Assembly (NCBI GenBank): GCA_035315185.1
Contig: DATFYE010000002.1
Span: 1 to 64,000, forward strand
Direction of reading: 5' to 3'
DNA from: JADGQN01 sp035315185
Lineage (GTDB): Bacteria; Desulfobacterota; Syntrophorhabdia; Syntrophorhabdales; WCHB1-27
Length of the DNA stretch: 64,000 nucleotides
Shown here: positions 7,775 to 16,908 of the stretch, piece by piece
How positions within the stretch are numbered: the stretch's first letter is position 1
How the letters are laid out: the number at the start of each line of letters is the position of its first letter
The notes under the pieces: model-generated
The model's database searches: none
Seen by the model: the letters and a program-made list of their open reading frames with translations, nothing else
What the model was told of the DNA's origin: nothing
Translations under genes and position numbers: made by a program

Positions 7775-9136
7775 ATGTATTGTGAGTATTGGGGTCTGAC
7801 AAAGCCACCGTTTGACAACGTTCCTGACCCTACGATGTATGTTGAGTCGCACGCATCCGTTAAACGCACCATAGCAGAGACACTCTTCGCCATAGAGGAA
7901 GGCAATGAATGCATCGCCGCCATCGTGGGGGATGTAGGTCTTGGCAAAACCCTCTCCCTCAGACTCATCTTGGATAACCTTCCCCAGGACAGATACAAAG
8001 TCGCCTTTATAACGAACCCAGATATGTCTTTTGTGCAACTGATGAGAGAGATAGTCGGGCAGCTCACCGGGCAGCCCTGTGAGATAGAGAGGCGTATCGA
8101 TCTGCTCGAGGCCTTCAACAAGATAATCTTCCAGGCAACCGACGAGGGGAAAAGGGTTCTCCTGTTCGTAGATGAAGCGAATGCCCTTTCCCCCGAGAAC
8201 CTCGAGAGCCTCAGGCTTCTCACGAATATGCAGGACGATCACCTGAACCTATTCACTATAGTCCTGGCTGGGCAAATAGAATTGTCGAGGAGGCTTGAGC
8301 ATCCCCGTCGATCAAATCTCTTCCAGCGCGTTGGTACCTATTGCAGAATCGACAAGATTCAATCGCCTGAACTGGTCAGAGATTACGTCGAAACCCGCTT
8401 GAGGCTCGCTGGTGGTGTCAAGAGGGTTTTCGCTGATGATGCGATCGATATACTATGGGAATACTCAGGCCACGGGGTTCCCCGCCTCATTAACAAGATC
8501 TGCAAGCTCTGTCTGAGGGCCGGGGAGACAAACGGTTTGGAGATCATAGACGGTGTGACCTCCAAACGCGTGGTGGAACGGTTTCGAAAACTAGCCGGTC
8601 CAGCACTGCAGAAAAGAAGATCGCGTAAACGGCTGTGGCCCGATGATGTCGAAAAGAACGCAGAAATGGAGACGGTCGAACGCGAGCCTTCGGCGCTACT
8701 AAACCTCGAAGGTGAGCCCGCTGGCCCGGCCGAGGCGGTCCCGGGGTACCAGCCTCTTGAGGGCAAAGCTGCTACTGAGGAGAACGCAGTACTTCCCAAG
8801 GCCATTTCAGAACTAGACCGGGAGGAAGCCAGAGAATCAGTTCACGGGGAAGGACGATCAGAGCTTTACGAGGAAGCCGTGATTGGAGGATTCAAGATCA
8901 ATATAGAGATCCCACTTCAACTCCTCGAGTTGGCCACCTCGTCGACCCGGGAGAACCGCGCCAAGCTGGCCGGAAGTCTGGCTGCTCAGACCCTCGAAAA
9001 ATATCCTCGACTGACAAGCCAGGCTGCCGTTGATGCTGTCTCTCTCTGGAGCGAAATAAGAAGCCTCATCATTAGTGCCCTTGAAAGAGAAATCGCGCAC
9101 TCGGAGACTGAGGCAACAGGAACCGCCGGACAGTAG
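7775..9136 (+). CDS. ExeA/GspA-like AAA ATPase
   Basis: A 453-residue protein with an N-terminal AAA ATPase (about 1-275) of the ExeA/GspA/TniB type, starting MYCEYWGLTKPPFDN. Walker A is GDVGLGKT and Walker B is LLFVDEAN. ATPases of this group work in type II secretion (ExeA) or target-site handling in transposition (TniB). The C-terminal 180 residues have an acidic linker and a short helical domain with no peptidoglycan-binding motif that I can see. There is no exeB-like neighbour. Being coupled to an excisionase-like protein, it may act on DNA or on a sigma-factor-like partner. An AGGAGAAGG ribosome-binding site precedes the start. Confidence 0.8.
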   Translation: MYCEYWGLTKPPFDNVPDPTMYVESHASVKRTIAETLFAIEEGNECIAAIVGDVGLGKTLSLRLILDNLPQDRYKVAFITNPDMSFVQLMREIVGQLTGQPCEIERRIDLLEAFNKIIFQATDEGKRVLLFVDEANALSPENLESLRLLTNMQDDHLNLFTIVLAGQIELSRRLEHPRRSNLFQRVGTYCRIDKIQSPELVRDYVETRLRLAGGVKRVFADDAIDILWEYSGHGVPRLINKICKLCLRAGETNGLEIIDGVTSKRVVERFRKLAGPALQKRRSRKRLWPDDVEKNAEMETVEREPSALLNLEGEPAGPAEAVPGYQPLEGKAATEENAVLPKAISELDREEARESVHGEGRSELYEEAVIGGFKINIEIPLQLLELATSSTRENRAKLAGSLAAQTLEKYPRLTSQAAVDAVSLWSEIRSLIISALEREIAHSETEATGTAGQ

Positions 9137-9378
9137 TGCCTGCTCTCCGCGCCCGTCTTAAGGGTCCGGTAGCTTTCTCCTGTTCATCCCTTCATTCCTG
9201 CGCATTCCGGCCGATAAGTATTGTAGGCTGCATGTCAGCAAAACGTGGGTGCTGGATAGAATTGGGTCTGAAATGAATCCTTCTGAATACCTATTCCATG
9301 ACTGGTGGCTGGTATGGCAGAGCCGGTGCCGACGGTGGGGCACAAGACGAAAGAACTCTCAGATAGGCGGATGTGCAT

Positions 9379-10890
9379 ATGCTGGCGCCCCGGACGGTTG
9401 GCCACGGAAGAATGACCCTGACGACGATGTGTGTTGAACTGTTCAAGAGATTCATATTCTCGTGTATAGCTCTATTTCTTATGATGAGCACAGCAGTCTT
9501 TGGAGAGGAAAAATCTCCCTATGAGGGGATCACTGGAAGGCTGCTTGTTCAAACGGACGTTACTTCGCGGGCAAAAGAGTATTCCGGGGTAAGCCAGGAC
9601 AGCAAGCGTGTCTATGGGGCTCCAGCTGACAGTACGTGGCTTGTCGTCGTTGATGAAAACGAGAAAAAGAAATACGATCGCCTCGGGCAAGGTAGCCTCG
9701 TTTTCAGCCGGGATAGAAAGCGGGTGGTGTATGTAGCTAAGCGAGGCAGCAAGCAGCTGGTCATCGTCGATGGAAAAGAGGAGAAGCCCTACGATCGCAT
9801 TGGGGTGGGCGGTCCTCCGTTCAGTCCTGATAGCAAGCACGTTGCGTATGTTGCCAAGACCGGCAGCAAGCAGGTGGTCGTCATCGATGGAAAAGAGGGA
9901 AAGCGGTACGATAGCGTGGGAATGGGCGGCCCTGTTTTCAGCCCGGATAGCAGGCATCTGGCCTATGTTGCGAAGACCGGCAACAAGCAGCTGGTCGTCA
10001 TCGATGGAAAAGAGGGAAAGCCGTACGACGGCATTGCAGAAAGCGGTCCTCTGTTTAGTCCTGACAGCAAGCACGTTGCGTATGGGGCCGCGACAGTCGA
10101 TAAACGGTTTGTGGTTGTTGATGGGAAAGAGGGAAAGAAATACGATGGTCTCGGGCTAGGTAGTCTCGTTTTCAGTCCTGACAGCAAGCGGGTGGCGTAC
10201 GTTGCTGAAGCAGACCATAAGAGGTTTGTCGTCGTTGATGGAAAAGAGGCGAAGCGGTACAACCGCATTGGGGCGAGTGGGCCTGTTTTCAGTCCTGACA
10301 GTAAGCACGTTGCGTATGGGGCCGCGACAGCAAGTACGTGGTTTGTGGTCGTTGACGGAAAAGAAGGAAAACGCCACGAAAGCATTGGGACAGGCGGTCC
10401 TCTGTTCAGTCCTGACAGCAAGCACGTGGCATATATTGCTGAATCAGGCAACAAGCAGTTGGTCATCGTCGATGAAAAAGAGGGAAAGCGCTACGATAGC
10501 ATTGCGGAAAGCGGTCCTCTGTTCAGTCCTGACAGCAAGCACGTGGCATATATTGCTGAATCAGGCAACAAGCAGCTGGTCATCGTCGATGAAAAAGAGG
10601 GAAAGCCGTACGATGGCATTGGGGTGGGCAGTCCTCTGTTCAGCCCAGACGGCAAGCACGTGGCGTACGTTGCTGAACAAGGCGATGAGTGGTTTGTAGT
10701 AGTCGATGGGGGGGAGGGAAGCCATTACAATGGCATCGCGACCCTTGAAGGAGGAAAGGCCGTTTCTGGCTCATTTGATAGCCTCTACTGCTTTTGCATT
10801 GAAGACAACGGTATCTATTTAGTGGCGGTAAGAACCTCGTCCATAGTGCGAGCCCCAGATGATGGCCAAGTTGACTCTTCTGGACCGTAA
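9379..10890 (+). CDS. Exported protein with 39-residue propeller-like tandem repeats
   Basis: About 500 residues. A hydrophobic signal sequence (IALFLMMSTAVFG) is followed by nine regular 39-residue repeats (nucleotides 9643-10695) and degenerate copies at each end. Each repeat has the pattern VVVDGKEGKxYDxIG, then FSPDSKHVAYVA, which resembles PD40/TolB-type beta-propeller blades. Ten or eleven blades would be needed. The start is uncertain: ATG 9379 has AGGCGG upstream, while ATG 9412 and 9427 also give a signal peptide. Function unknown; probably a periplasmic or surface propeller. It follows the HTH/ATPase pair after a 240-bp gap that holds no feature I recognise. Confidence 0.75.
   Translation: MLAPRTVGHGRMTLTTMCVELFKRFIFSCIALFLMMSTAVFGEEKSPYEGITGRLLVQTDVTSRAKEYSGVSQDSKRVYGAPADSTWLVVVDENEKKKYDRLGQGSLVFSRDRKRVVYVAKRGSKQLVIVDGKEEKPYDRIGVGGPPFSPDSKHVAYVAKTGSKQVVVIDGKEGKRYDSVGMGGPVFSPDSRHLAYVAKTGNKQLVVIDGKEGKPYDGIAESGPLFSPDSKHVAYGAATVDKRFVVVDGKEGKKYDGLGLGSLVFSPDSKRVAYVAEADHKRFVVVDGKEAKRYNRIGASGPVFSPDSKHVAYGAATASTWFVVVDGKEGKRHESIGTGGPLFSPDSKHVAYIAESGNKQLVIVDEKEGKRYDSIAESGPLFSPDSKHVAYIAESGNKQLVIVDEKEGKPYDGIGVGSPLFSPDGKHVAYVAEQGDEWFVVVDGGEGSHYNGIATLEGGKAVSGSFDSLYCFCIEDNGIYLVAVRTSSIVRAPDDGQVDSSGP
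9643..10695 (+). repeat. Nine in-frame 117-bp tandem repeats
   Basis: The repeat unit is exactly 117 bp. The units starting near 10396 and 10513 differ by only one base over their first roughly 90 bases, which points to a recent duplication; the other units are more diverged. Confidence 0.85.
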
Positions 10891-10976
10891 CGTTCGACTG
10901 CAGACCATGATTGCGTTGTTTTCATTCGTGGGTATCTAAGCTCAGCACGCGCAGTTCCCGATCTTCCCCGTCTCCC

Positions 10977-12773
10977 TTACCAGGCAGCCCCTAGCTTCTC
11001 TTCGAGTGCAGGTATGACGAAATCCATGCCCAGCTCCCGCAGCCGCTTCTTCGTCGGAAGCCCTTCTTCGTTCAGGCCAAAAGCGAGGTACGTCTTCTTT
11101 CTCATCTCGAAGAACTTTTCTCGGTCGAGCGACCTCGGCTCACCATATTTGTTGTATATGACTTCATCGAAGAAACGGTCCGGCAGCAGATCATCTCTGG
11201 TAGGAAGGTATCCTTCTCTGAGGGAAACGCAGCGCTCCATGATCGAGGCCCTGAGGATCAGGTTCTGCCAATTCCTTTTGCTGAGTTTCCACCCAACGGT
11301 ACCTTCGAGCATAGGGCGGGCATAGCCTGCGAGGCCTCCAAAATATTTTGGAAAATCTTCGCGCACAAAAAAACAGATAGTAAGGGAGTCGCAGATCACC
11401 CGCTCCGGATTTCCGCGCGCACCGTGGAGCTCTCCCACCGGATTCACCACGAGTCCAACGGCATCGGCCATGTTTCCCCGGGGTTCGTAAGACGTGATGG
11501 CAACACCCCTGTGGCTGATGGCGTACCGTTTGTCAGCCTTTTCAATCAGCGCTGGTGCAAATTTAAGACCCTCGGCGAGTTTGTCGCCGATGCCCTCGCG
11601 GAATGCAATTTTTTTAACGAGCTGGCAGATGGCTTCCACGTTCCCCCAGGTGAGTTCAATATCGTCTAGATCTTCTTTTGTCACTAGCCCGCGGTCATAA
11701 CATTCCATCATCCAGGCGACGACGCCGGAGACATCCTCTGAGTCCAATCCGAGCACGTCAACGTACGTAGAAAGGTACGTCTGCGGATCGTAGCCTGCAA
11801 CCATAACGTTTGCGTTCCAGCCCCCCGCGTTATCGTGGCGTATTTCACCGATGGTTGGTGAGAAGGGTGGTTTGCGCCTCATGTAGGGTACCTTACAGCC
11901 CACCTGGCAGAGGTTACAGGCGTCGCTCCAGAGTTTGGCGCCTTGTTCCAGTTTCAAAGGATTACTCAGATCGCAGATAGGGTCCCAGCCAAGCTGCTTG
12001 TTCTTAATGCCTTCCGTCGTCTTGTAATACCTTGTGGGCATGGTCACGCTGTGGCCCCATCTCCTGGCGGTGACGCGCTCTTCCCAGCCTTCTTTGAGAA
12101 ATTTGAGAAGCACCTGGTAAATGAGCCGGGGATTCTGGTAAGAAGGCGCCTTGCTCCCCTTGACTGCGATCGCCTTGACCTTCTTCGATCCCATCACAGC
12201 TCCCATACCGAGGCGCGCTGCATGATGATAAAAGTCGTGGTCGATAGAGGCATTCCTCACCATGTGCTCGCCAGCAGGACCGATGGCTGCGATCCTGAAG
12301 TTCTGATCGTCCAGGTCTTTTCTCAGCTCGGAGCGGAGCGTTTCCTGATGATCTGGGTTGCATTTGCCCCATAGATGCGTAGCATCACGGATCTCAACGT
12401 CATCGTCTTTTATGTAAAGGTAAACGGGCTTGTTGGCCTTTCCCTTAAGCAGCAGCCCGGCGTTATAACCCGCATAGATCAGCTCGACGCCGAAGTGCCC
12501 GTTCATGTTAGATTTGCCGGGTAAGAGCGTGAGCGGAGACAGGGCGCTCACATTCACTACCGAACCGACAAAGCCGGTCAGAGGTCCGACGCCGAAATAG
12601 AGGATATTCTCCGGGCTCAAAGGATCTGTGCCAGCAGGAACACGGTCCCAGAGGAGCTTTGCTCCCAGGCCGCGGCCGCCGCAATAGGTACGCATATCTT
12701 TTGTCACATCGACGACGTGCTTCTCTCCGGTGGAGAGATCGACCTCGAGTAAAGTGAACGTTGTCTCGTTCAT
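10977..12773 (-). CDS. Tungsten-containing aldehyde:ferredoxin oxidoreductase family protein
   Basis: A 598-residue AOR-family enzyme. The N-terminal domain carries the pterin-binding CGGRGLGAKLLWD stretch. The [4Fe-4S] ligands are C286, C289 and C293 (CNLCQVGC) with a fourth Cys in the ICDSLTIC stretch near residue 475. The family oxidises aldehydes or, in the reverse direction, reduces acids; paralogues (BamB) reduce benzoyl-CoA and others (YdhV) are uncharacterised. The start codon overlaps the stop of the ferredoxin gene (ATGA), so translation is coupled. Pairing with a four-cluster ferredoxin resembles AorA-AorB, YdhY-YdhV and BamC-BamB. The exact substrate is not decidable here. Confidence 0.9.
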   Translation of the reverse strand: MNETTFTLLEVDLSTGEKHVVDVTKDMRTYCGGRGLGAKLLWDRVPAGTDPLSPENILYFGVGPLTGFVGSVVNVSALSPLTLLPGKSNMNGHFGVELIYAGYNAGLLLKGKANKPVYLYIKDDDVEIRDATHLWGKCNPDHQETLRSELRKDLDDQNFRIAAIGPAGEHMVRNASIDHDFYHHAARLGMGAVMGSKKVKAIAVKGSKAPSYQNPRLIYQVLLKFLKEGWEERVTARRWGHSVTMPTRYYKTTEGIKNKQLGWDPICDLSNPLKLEQGAKLWSDACNLCQVGCKVPYMRRKPPFSPTIGEIRHDNAGGWNANVMVAGYDPQTYLSTYVDVLGLDSEDVSGVVAWMMECYDRGLVTKEDLDDIELTWGNVEAICQLVKKIAFREGIGDKLAEGLKFAPALIEKADKRYAISHRGVAITSYEPRGNMADAVGLVVNPVGELHGARGNPERVICDSLTICFFVREDFPKYFGGLAGYARPMLEGTVGWKLSKRNWQNLILRASIMERCVSLREGYLPTRDDLLPDRFFDEVIYNKYGEPRSLDREKFFEMRKKTYLAFGLNEEGLPTKKRLRELGMDFVIPALEEKLGAAW

Positions 12774-13429
12774 GAGCGCTTCCCTCCGAATAGCTCTTCC
12801 GGGCTGATCTGCGCCACATTGCGGGGAAGCGGGTTGAGCCGTTCGGCGAGACAGGCTGCTTTATCATCCGGGTGGATGCGCTGCAGATGCTGGGGGAACG
12901 AAGGCTCCAGAAACTCAAGTGCAAAAGCCGGGCAGACCTCAACGCATTGAGGCTTGCGAACGCCGTCCTTTTCGCAGAGATCACAAACAAAAGTAGCCTT
13001 CTGCTGCGACGGGTAGAATCGCGGGATCTGGGCCGGGCAAGCCTTGGCGCAACGCCCGCATTTTTGTCCGAGGCACCGCTCTTCATCCACTACCATATGG
13101 AACCGCTCATGATCATAACGGATGACCGGCGGATCGAGAGGACATGACTTCTCACACTCGCGCTCTTTGTCCGGACACTGTGAACAGACATTCTGAACCG
13201 ACTTGGGGGCCGGAAGAAGGTAGCGGTAGATACGGATCCGCGACAGTTCCCTGTTGATCACCCCATGATGAAACATGGAGCAGGCTATCTCGCAATAACC
13301 ACAGCCGATGCACAGGTCCCAGCGCGCATCAATAAGCGCAATCCCTTTGGGATAGGGCAAGCTCTCAACGCCCCAACCTTTTTTTCTCTCCAATGCTTTC
13401 TCATGCTTTGATTTTTTTCCTTCCTGCAC
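12770..13429 (-). CDS. Four-cluster [4Fe-4S] ferredoxin-like electron carrier for AOR
   Basis: A 219-residue HybA/DmsB-type protein with four Cys clusters: CIGCGYCEIAC, CSQCP plus CEKSCP, CGRCAKACP and CDLC plus CVEVCP. It should pass electrons between the tungsten enzyme and a soluble or membrane partner. No signal peptide or membrane segment is present, so it is cytoplasmic. It is the first gene of a two-gene operon with the AOR and overlaps it by 4 bp. Confidence 0.88.
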   Translation of the reverse strand: MQEGKKSKHEKALERKKGWGVESLPYPKGIALIDARWDLCIGCGYCEIACSMFHHGVINRELSRIRIYRYLLPAPKSVQNVCSQCPDKERECEKSCPLDPPVIRYDHERFHMVVDEERCLGQKCGRCAKACPAQIPRFYPSQQKATFVCDLCEKDGVRKPQCVEVCPAFALEFLEPSFPQHLQRIHPDDKAACLAERLNPLPRNVAQISPEELFGGKRS

Positions 13430-13483
13430 GAATCTAACCTCTCTTTCTGCTTATCAATTGAAGGATGGTCCTGACATGCGTGC

Positions 13484-13708
13484 TTATCCGCCGCCTGCAA
13501 GGCCGAGCACAAAAATTTCCTCCGCTGCGGGATCAAACCGTCTGATAGGAATCGCCTCCTTGCTTCCACTATCCGTCTTAAAGGCAATAACATCCTCTCT
13601 CAGATACTTCTCAAACTTTTCACGCGCAGCCTGTACCTCCGAGGGTGAGTTCGCATTCCATACGCACTCCTCATGCCCATCAGAGGTAAGTATTTTAAGA
13701 CGTCCCAT
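13484..13708 (-). CDS. Small conserved-looking hypothetical protein
   Basis: A 74-residue acidic protein beginning MGRLKILTSDGHEE and ending with a RFDPAAEEIFVLGLAGGG-type tail. From memory, short proteins with the same beginning and the FDPxAEEI ending occur in many bacteria without a function; I cannot check this here. An in-frame GTG five codons upstream (13723) is an alternative start. It lies 54 bp upstream of the ferredoxin/AOR operon on the same strand and may be co-transcribed with it. Confidence 0.6.
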   Translation of the reverse strand: MGRLKILTSDGHEECVWNANSPSEVQAAREKFEKYLREDVIAFKTDSGSKEAIPIRRFDPAAEEIFVLGLAGGG

Positions 13709-13781
13709 CAGCGCCCGCGCCACACAGAATCTATTCCGCTTTGGAAATCATTGTCAATGGCTTTTTCAGCACGCAAAATAA

Positions 13782-13811
13782 TTGACAACAGTTGGGTCCT
13801 GCATCTATCAT
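13782..13811 (+). promoter_or_regulatory. Sigma-70 promoter of the second binding-protein gene
   Basis: TTGACA (13782-13787), an 18-base spacer and TATCAT (13806-13811), about 30 bases before the ATG. A TTGACA on the opposite strand (13752-13757) may serve the small gene that reads left. Confidence 0.65.
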
Positions 13812-13842
13812 AGGGTAAACAACTTTGAGAGGAGGGCACGAC

Positions 13843-15054
13843 ATGGCGCATGCTAAAACGAGAGGAGTAGTGATCGGCTGCTTGTTATCAGTCTGCGTAC
13901 TGGTGATCGGATCGAATGTGATTGCGGCGGAACCATCACCTATAAAGGTGGGGCTCCTCCTTCCTTATACAGGAAGTATGCCGCTTCAAGCCAAAGGGAT
14001 CAATGACGGCGTGGAACTCTATTTTGCAGAAATTGGCCAGAAAGCGGGCGGAAGACCCATCCAGGTAATCAAGGAGGATGATGAAGTCAGTCCCACCGTA
14101 GGCTTGACCAAGGCGCGGCGTCTGGTAGAACAATACAAGGTGAATTTCATAGTTGGTCCGGTCAGCAGCGCTGTTGCGTTGGCCATCCACGACTACATCG
14201 GCAACCAGAAAGTCGTCTTGATTAACCCTTGCGCCAACACCCGCGAGTTAACAGCGCCTGAAAAAGCTAAGGAAAATGTTTTCAGGGTAATTGAGACTAC
14301 CGACCAGGCGAATTACCCAATGGGTAAGTGGGTATACAAAAACACTTCGTACCGCAACATGGTCATAACAGCCTCCGATTTTGCCGCCGGGCACCATACG
14401 GTTGAGGCCTTTAAGGCCGGCTTTGAAGAAGCGGGCGGCAAGGTAGGGAAAGAGGTGTTCCCAAAGCTGGGCACTATGGATTTTGCTCCATACATGCCCG
14501 CGATGGATATCAAGGGCGCTGATGCTGTCTACACGTGGTATGCCGGAACCGATGCAGTCAGATTCGTGCAGCAGTATCAGGAATTTGGTTTGAAGAAACG
14601 TATCCCCTTACTGGGCTTTGCAACGCTCGTTGATGATCCTTATCTTGCTACCATTGGGGATGCTGCCCTCGGTATTGTTTCCGTGAGCCACTATGGTTTC
14701 ACGATAGACACTCCTCAAAACCGCGCCTTCGTTAAGGCTTATAGCGCAAAGTATGGTGAGCCACCTTCCCGCTACAGTGAGTTTGGCTATGTTGCTGCCC
14801 AGATGATCGGATCTGCCGCCGATGCGCTAAAAGGAGAAGTCGAGGACAGTTCAAAGGTAGCCAAAGAGATAAGAAGGGTTGCAGGGAAAATCGAAACGCC
14901 TTCCGGCCCCCTTGCCTTCGATCAGTACAACCAGCGGATCTCCAATCTCTACGTGCTGAAAGTGGAAAAACGTGATGGGAAACTGGTAAATGTGGTCATT
15001 GACCGGATTGGCAGGGTATCCCAGGAGGACACCTGGAAATGGTGGCGGAAGTAA
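13843..15054 (+). CDS. ABC transporter substrate-binding protein, LivK/branched-chain type
   Basis: A 403-residue exported binding protein (Peripla_BP_6). The signal peptide runs to about residue 29 (IAAEPS), then SPIKVGLLLPYTGSMP begins the first lobe. It is related to, but clearly different from, the protein at 5690-6916. No permease or ATPase gene is adjacent. The ATG at 13843 follows GAGAGGAGGG. It is followed after 85 bp by an exported aldolase-like gene on the same strand, with which it may share a transcript. Confidence 0.9.
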   Translation: MAHAKTRGVVIGCLLSVCVLVIGSNVIAAEPSPIKVGLLLPYTGSMPLQAKGINDGVELYFAEIGQKAGGRPIQVIKEDDEVSPTVGLTKARRLVEQYKVNFIVGPVSSAVALAIHDYIGNQKVVLINPCANTRELTAPEKAKENVFRVIETTDQANYPMGKWVYKNTSYRNMVITASDFAAGHHTVEAFKAGFEEAGGKVGKEVFPKLGTMDFAPYMPAMDIKGADAVYTWYAGTDAVRFVQQYQEFGLKKRIPLLGFATLVDDPYLATIGDAALGIVSVSHYGFTIDTPQNRAFVKAYSAKYGEPPSRYSEFGYVAAQMIGSAADALKGEVEDSSKVAKEIRRVAGKIETPSGPLAFDQYNQRISNLYVLKVEKRDGKLVNVVIDRIGRVSQEDTWKWWRK

Positions 15055-15139
15055 TATGCAGCTTTGGAAAAAGCGCAAGAACTAAATGAGTGTGGATGGT
15101 TCTGTAGGGGACAGCAGAACATACGAAAGGGAGGAAATT

Positions 15140-16150
15140 ATGACACGCTTCTCGGCCTGTCTTGGCTCTTTCATCGTGGCGTCGTTTGTCATCTCCACTT
15201 CTGTTCTTGCAGAGACCAGAACAGCTTCAGGAACGATCGCCCGTGTGGAAGAGACAGGTACGGCGGTTACATTCGTGACAGAGCTGGGTGAGACCGTGGT
15301 GGCTGAATCACGCGGCAAAGCGACTGACGTGTATCGGAGGGAAAGGAAGATCGAGTTCAAGGATCTTAAACCCGGTGAGAAAATTTGGGTCATGTGGAGA
15401 CCGGGCAAAAGGAACGTGATTGCCCTCCTCAAGACAGACCTGGACATCGCGAGAGAGACGGAAGCACTGAAGGAGAAGTTGGCCCGGGCGATCCGCATCC
15501 TGAACATGGAGGGACTGGTGGCCTTCTCAGGCCACATCAGCGGCCGCGTCCCCGGTAGTCAGACATTTTTTATCCACCCCGTGAGCATGCCGCGAAGCGA
15601 GGTCAAGCCGTCCGACATGTGCGAGGTAACACTTGACGGAAAGCAGATATCCGGCACGGAACGGGTGCCGGACGAAACCGATATCCACGCCGCCGTCTAC
15701 CGCGCCAGGAAGGACGTAAGCTGCGTGCTTCACGTTCACCCTCACTACATCATTGTCCCGAGTCTCGTGGGAAAAGATCTCATTCCGGTAAGTGGCCACG
15801 GTGCGATCTTCGGCGCTAAAGTGCCCGTGTTCCCCCATGCGGAAAAGATCGCTACCCCGCAGCTTGCCGATCAGATGGCGAAGGTCCTCGGGAATGATCG
15901 GGCCGTTGTACTCAAGGGGCATGGCGCCGTGATCGCGGAAGGGACGGTTGAGTCCGTAATCACCGCTGCCCTCTACCTCGAAGAGAACGCGCAGCTTCTT
16001 GTAGACGCGATGTCGGTCGGCACCCCCATCCCGATGACGCCCGAGGAGCTGAAGGCTGCCGTCGATGAGACCTACCAGCCGACAAGCATCTTTAAGACTT
16101 GGGATTATTATATCCAGAAAGGCAAGACGAACGGTATTTTCTGGGATTAA
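15140..16150 (+). CDS. Exported class II aldolase/adducin-domain protein
   Basis: A 336-residue protein. Residues 1-24 form a signal peptide (ending VLAETR). Residues 25-105 look like a small beta-barrel (KIEFKDLKPGEKIWVMW). Residues 110-310 are a class II aldolase/adducin domain with zinc-ligand candidates HVHPH and KGHGAV and the SGHISGR loop. Family enzymes are normally cytoplasmic (fuculose- and ribulose-phosphate aldolases, epimerases, decarboxylases); an exported version with an added N-terminal domain is unusual. The ATG has AAAGGGAGG upstream. Substrate unknown. Confidence 0.8.
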   Translation: MTRFSACLGSFIVASFVISTSVLAETRTASGTIARVEETGTAVTFVTELGETVVAESRGKATDVYRRERKIEFKDLKPGEKIWVMWRPGKRNVIALLKTDLDIARETEALKEKLARAIRILNMEGLVAFSGHISGRVPGSQTFFIHPVSMPRSEVKPSDMCEVTLDGKQISGTERVPDETDIHAAVYRARKDVSCVLHVHPHYIIVPSLVGKDLIPVSGHGAIFGAKVPVFPHAEKIATPQLADQMAKVLGNDRAVVLKGHGAVIAEGTVESVITAALYLEENAQLLVDAMSVGTPIPMTPEELKAAVDETYQPTSIFKTWDYYIQKGKTNGIFWD

Positions 16151-16452
16151 GTGAAGGCGCTCGGCTCGAATGCAAGAGACGACCGGCTCTCGGTGGGTCG
16201 CTGCGTTGTACTCCATTCTTAATTAGAGATCCCCAATGATCTCTGTCGGGAGTAGGAGACAGAGCTTGCCGGTCAATGCTGATGTTGCGTCCCCATACCC
16301 CGACAGAGATCAAGGCTCTTCACTCACACCGTCGAATAAACCTACCATTCCGCTTTGCAAAAAAAATCCGTGCCAGAAGTGCATCCTTGCGACGAGTGTC
16401 TGTCCTCGACACACCCCTTGGATTTTTGCCGCCTTGGGAAGGCGCCACAGCC
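16151..16452. other. Intergenic stretch with a 14-bp inverted repeat
   Basis: No gene is seen. TGATCTCTGTCGGG (16237-16250) is matched by its exact reverse complement at 16299-16312, 48 bases apart. The loop is too long for a simple terminator and no T-run follows. It may be a regulatory site or a remnant of a mobile element. Confidence 0.5.
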
Positions 16453-16656
16453 TCAAAGGACGCTGGCAAACTTAGCGAGCTGCACCCGTCTCTTGATACC
16501 CAACTTCTGGTAGATCTTCAGAAGATGGGCCTTTATGGTAGCCGGGCTGATCTGAAGACTGCGGGCCATTTCCTCAGTGGTCAAGCCTTCCACTGCCAGT
16601 AACACCACGTCTCTTTCCCGCTGACTGAGCAGTGCTGAAAGACTTTCGTTTTGCAC
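16453..16656 (-). CDS. Stand-alone LuxR-type (GerE) helix-turn-helix protein
   Basis: A 67-residue protein that is nothing but the LuxR/GerE DNA-binding domain: LSQRERDVVLLAVEGLTTEE, the SPATIKAHLLKIYQKLG recognition helix and a short tail. No receiver or sensor domain is attached, as in GerE of Bacillus. The start is GTG with a CGGAGGG ribosome-binding site 5 bases upstream. No partner gene is adjacent. It could be a complete small regulator or the remnant of a longer one. Confidence 0.8.
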   Translation of the reverse strand: MQNESLSALLSQRERDVVLLAVEGLTTEEMARSLQISPATIKAHLLKIYQKLGIKRRVQLAKFASVL

Positions 16657-16908
16657 ATGACCCTCCGTGTACGTTGTCTCAGCTACACTGAGCCCTACCC
16701 TATGACGACATGCAGTCGTTCACTGTTTAAATGCAAAGTTTGCTATTTCATCTCAGGCCTGGGACTGCGAGATTCCGGCAGCCACGTTGCTCTCCCTGGT
16801 CGAGTAACCTTTCAAGTTACGTGCCGCGCTCTTCTGCACGATCAATTGATTGTATCTCCCGGCCGGGAAGGCGTTTATGCGGAAAGGCAAAAACCTTGGG
16901 AGGTCACT

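Noticed and set aside
7166..8242. Leftward 358-codon frame opposite the HTH and ATPase genes
   Set aside because: Antisense to two well-supported genes, no motif and no ribosome-binding site.
9643..10695. Tandem repeats as a CRISPR array
   Set aside because: The units are contiguous, in frame, 117 bp long and coding, without unique spacers.
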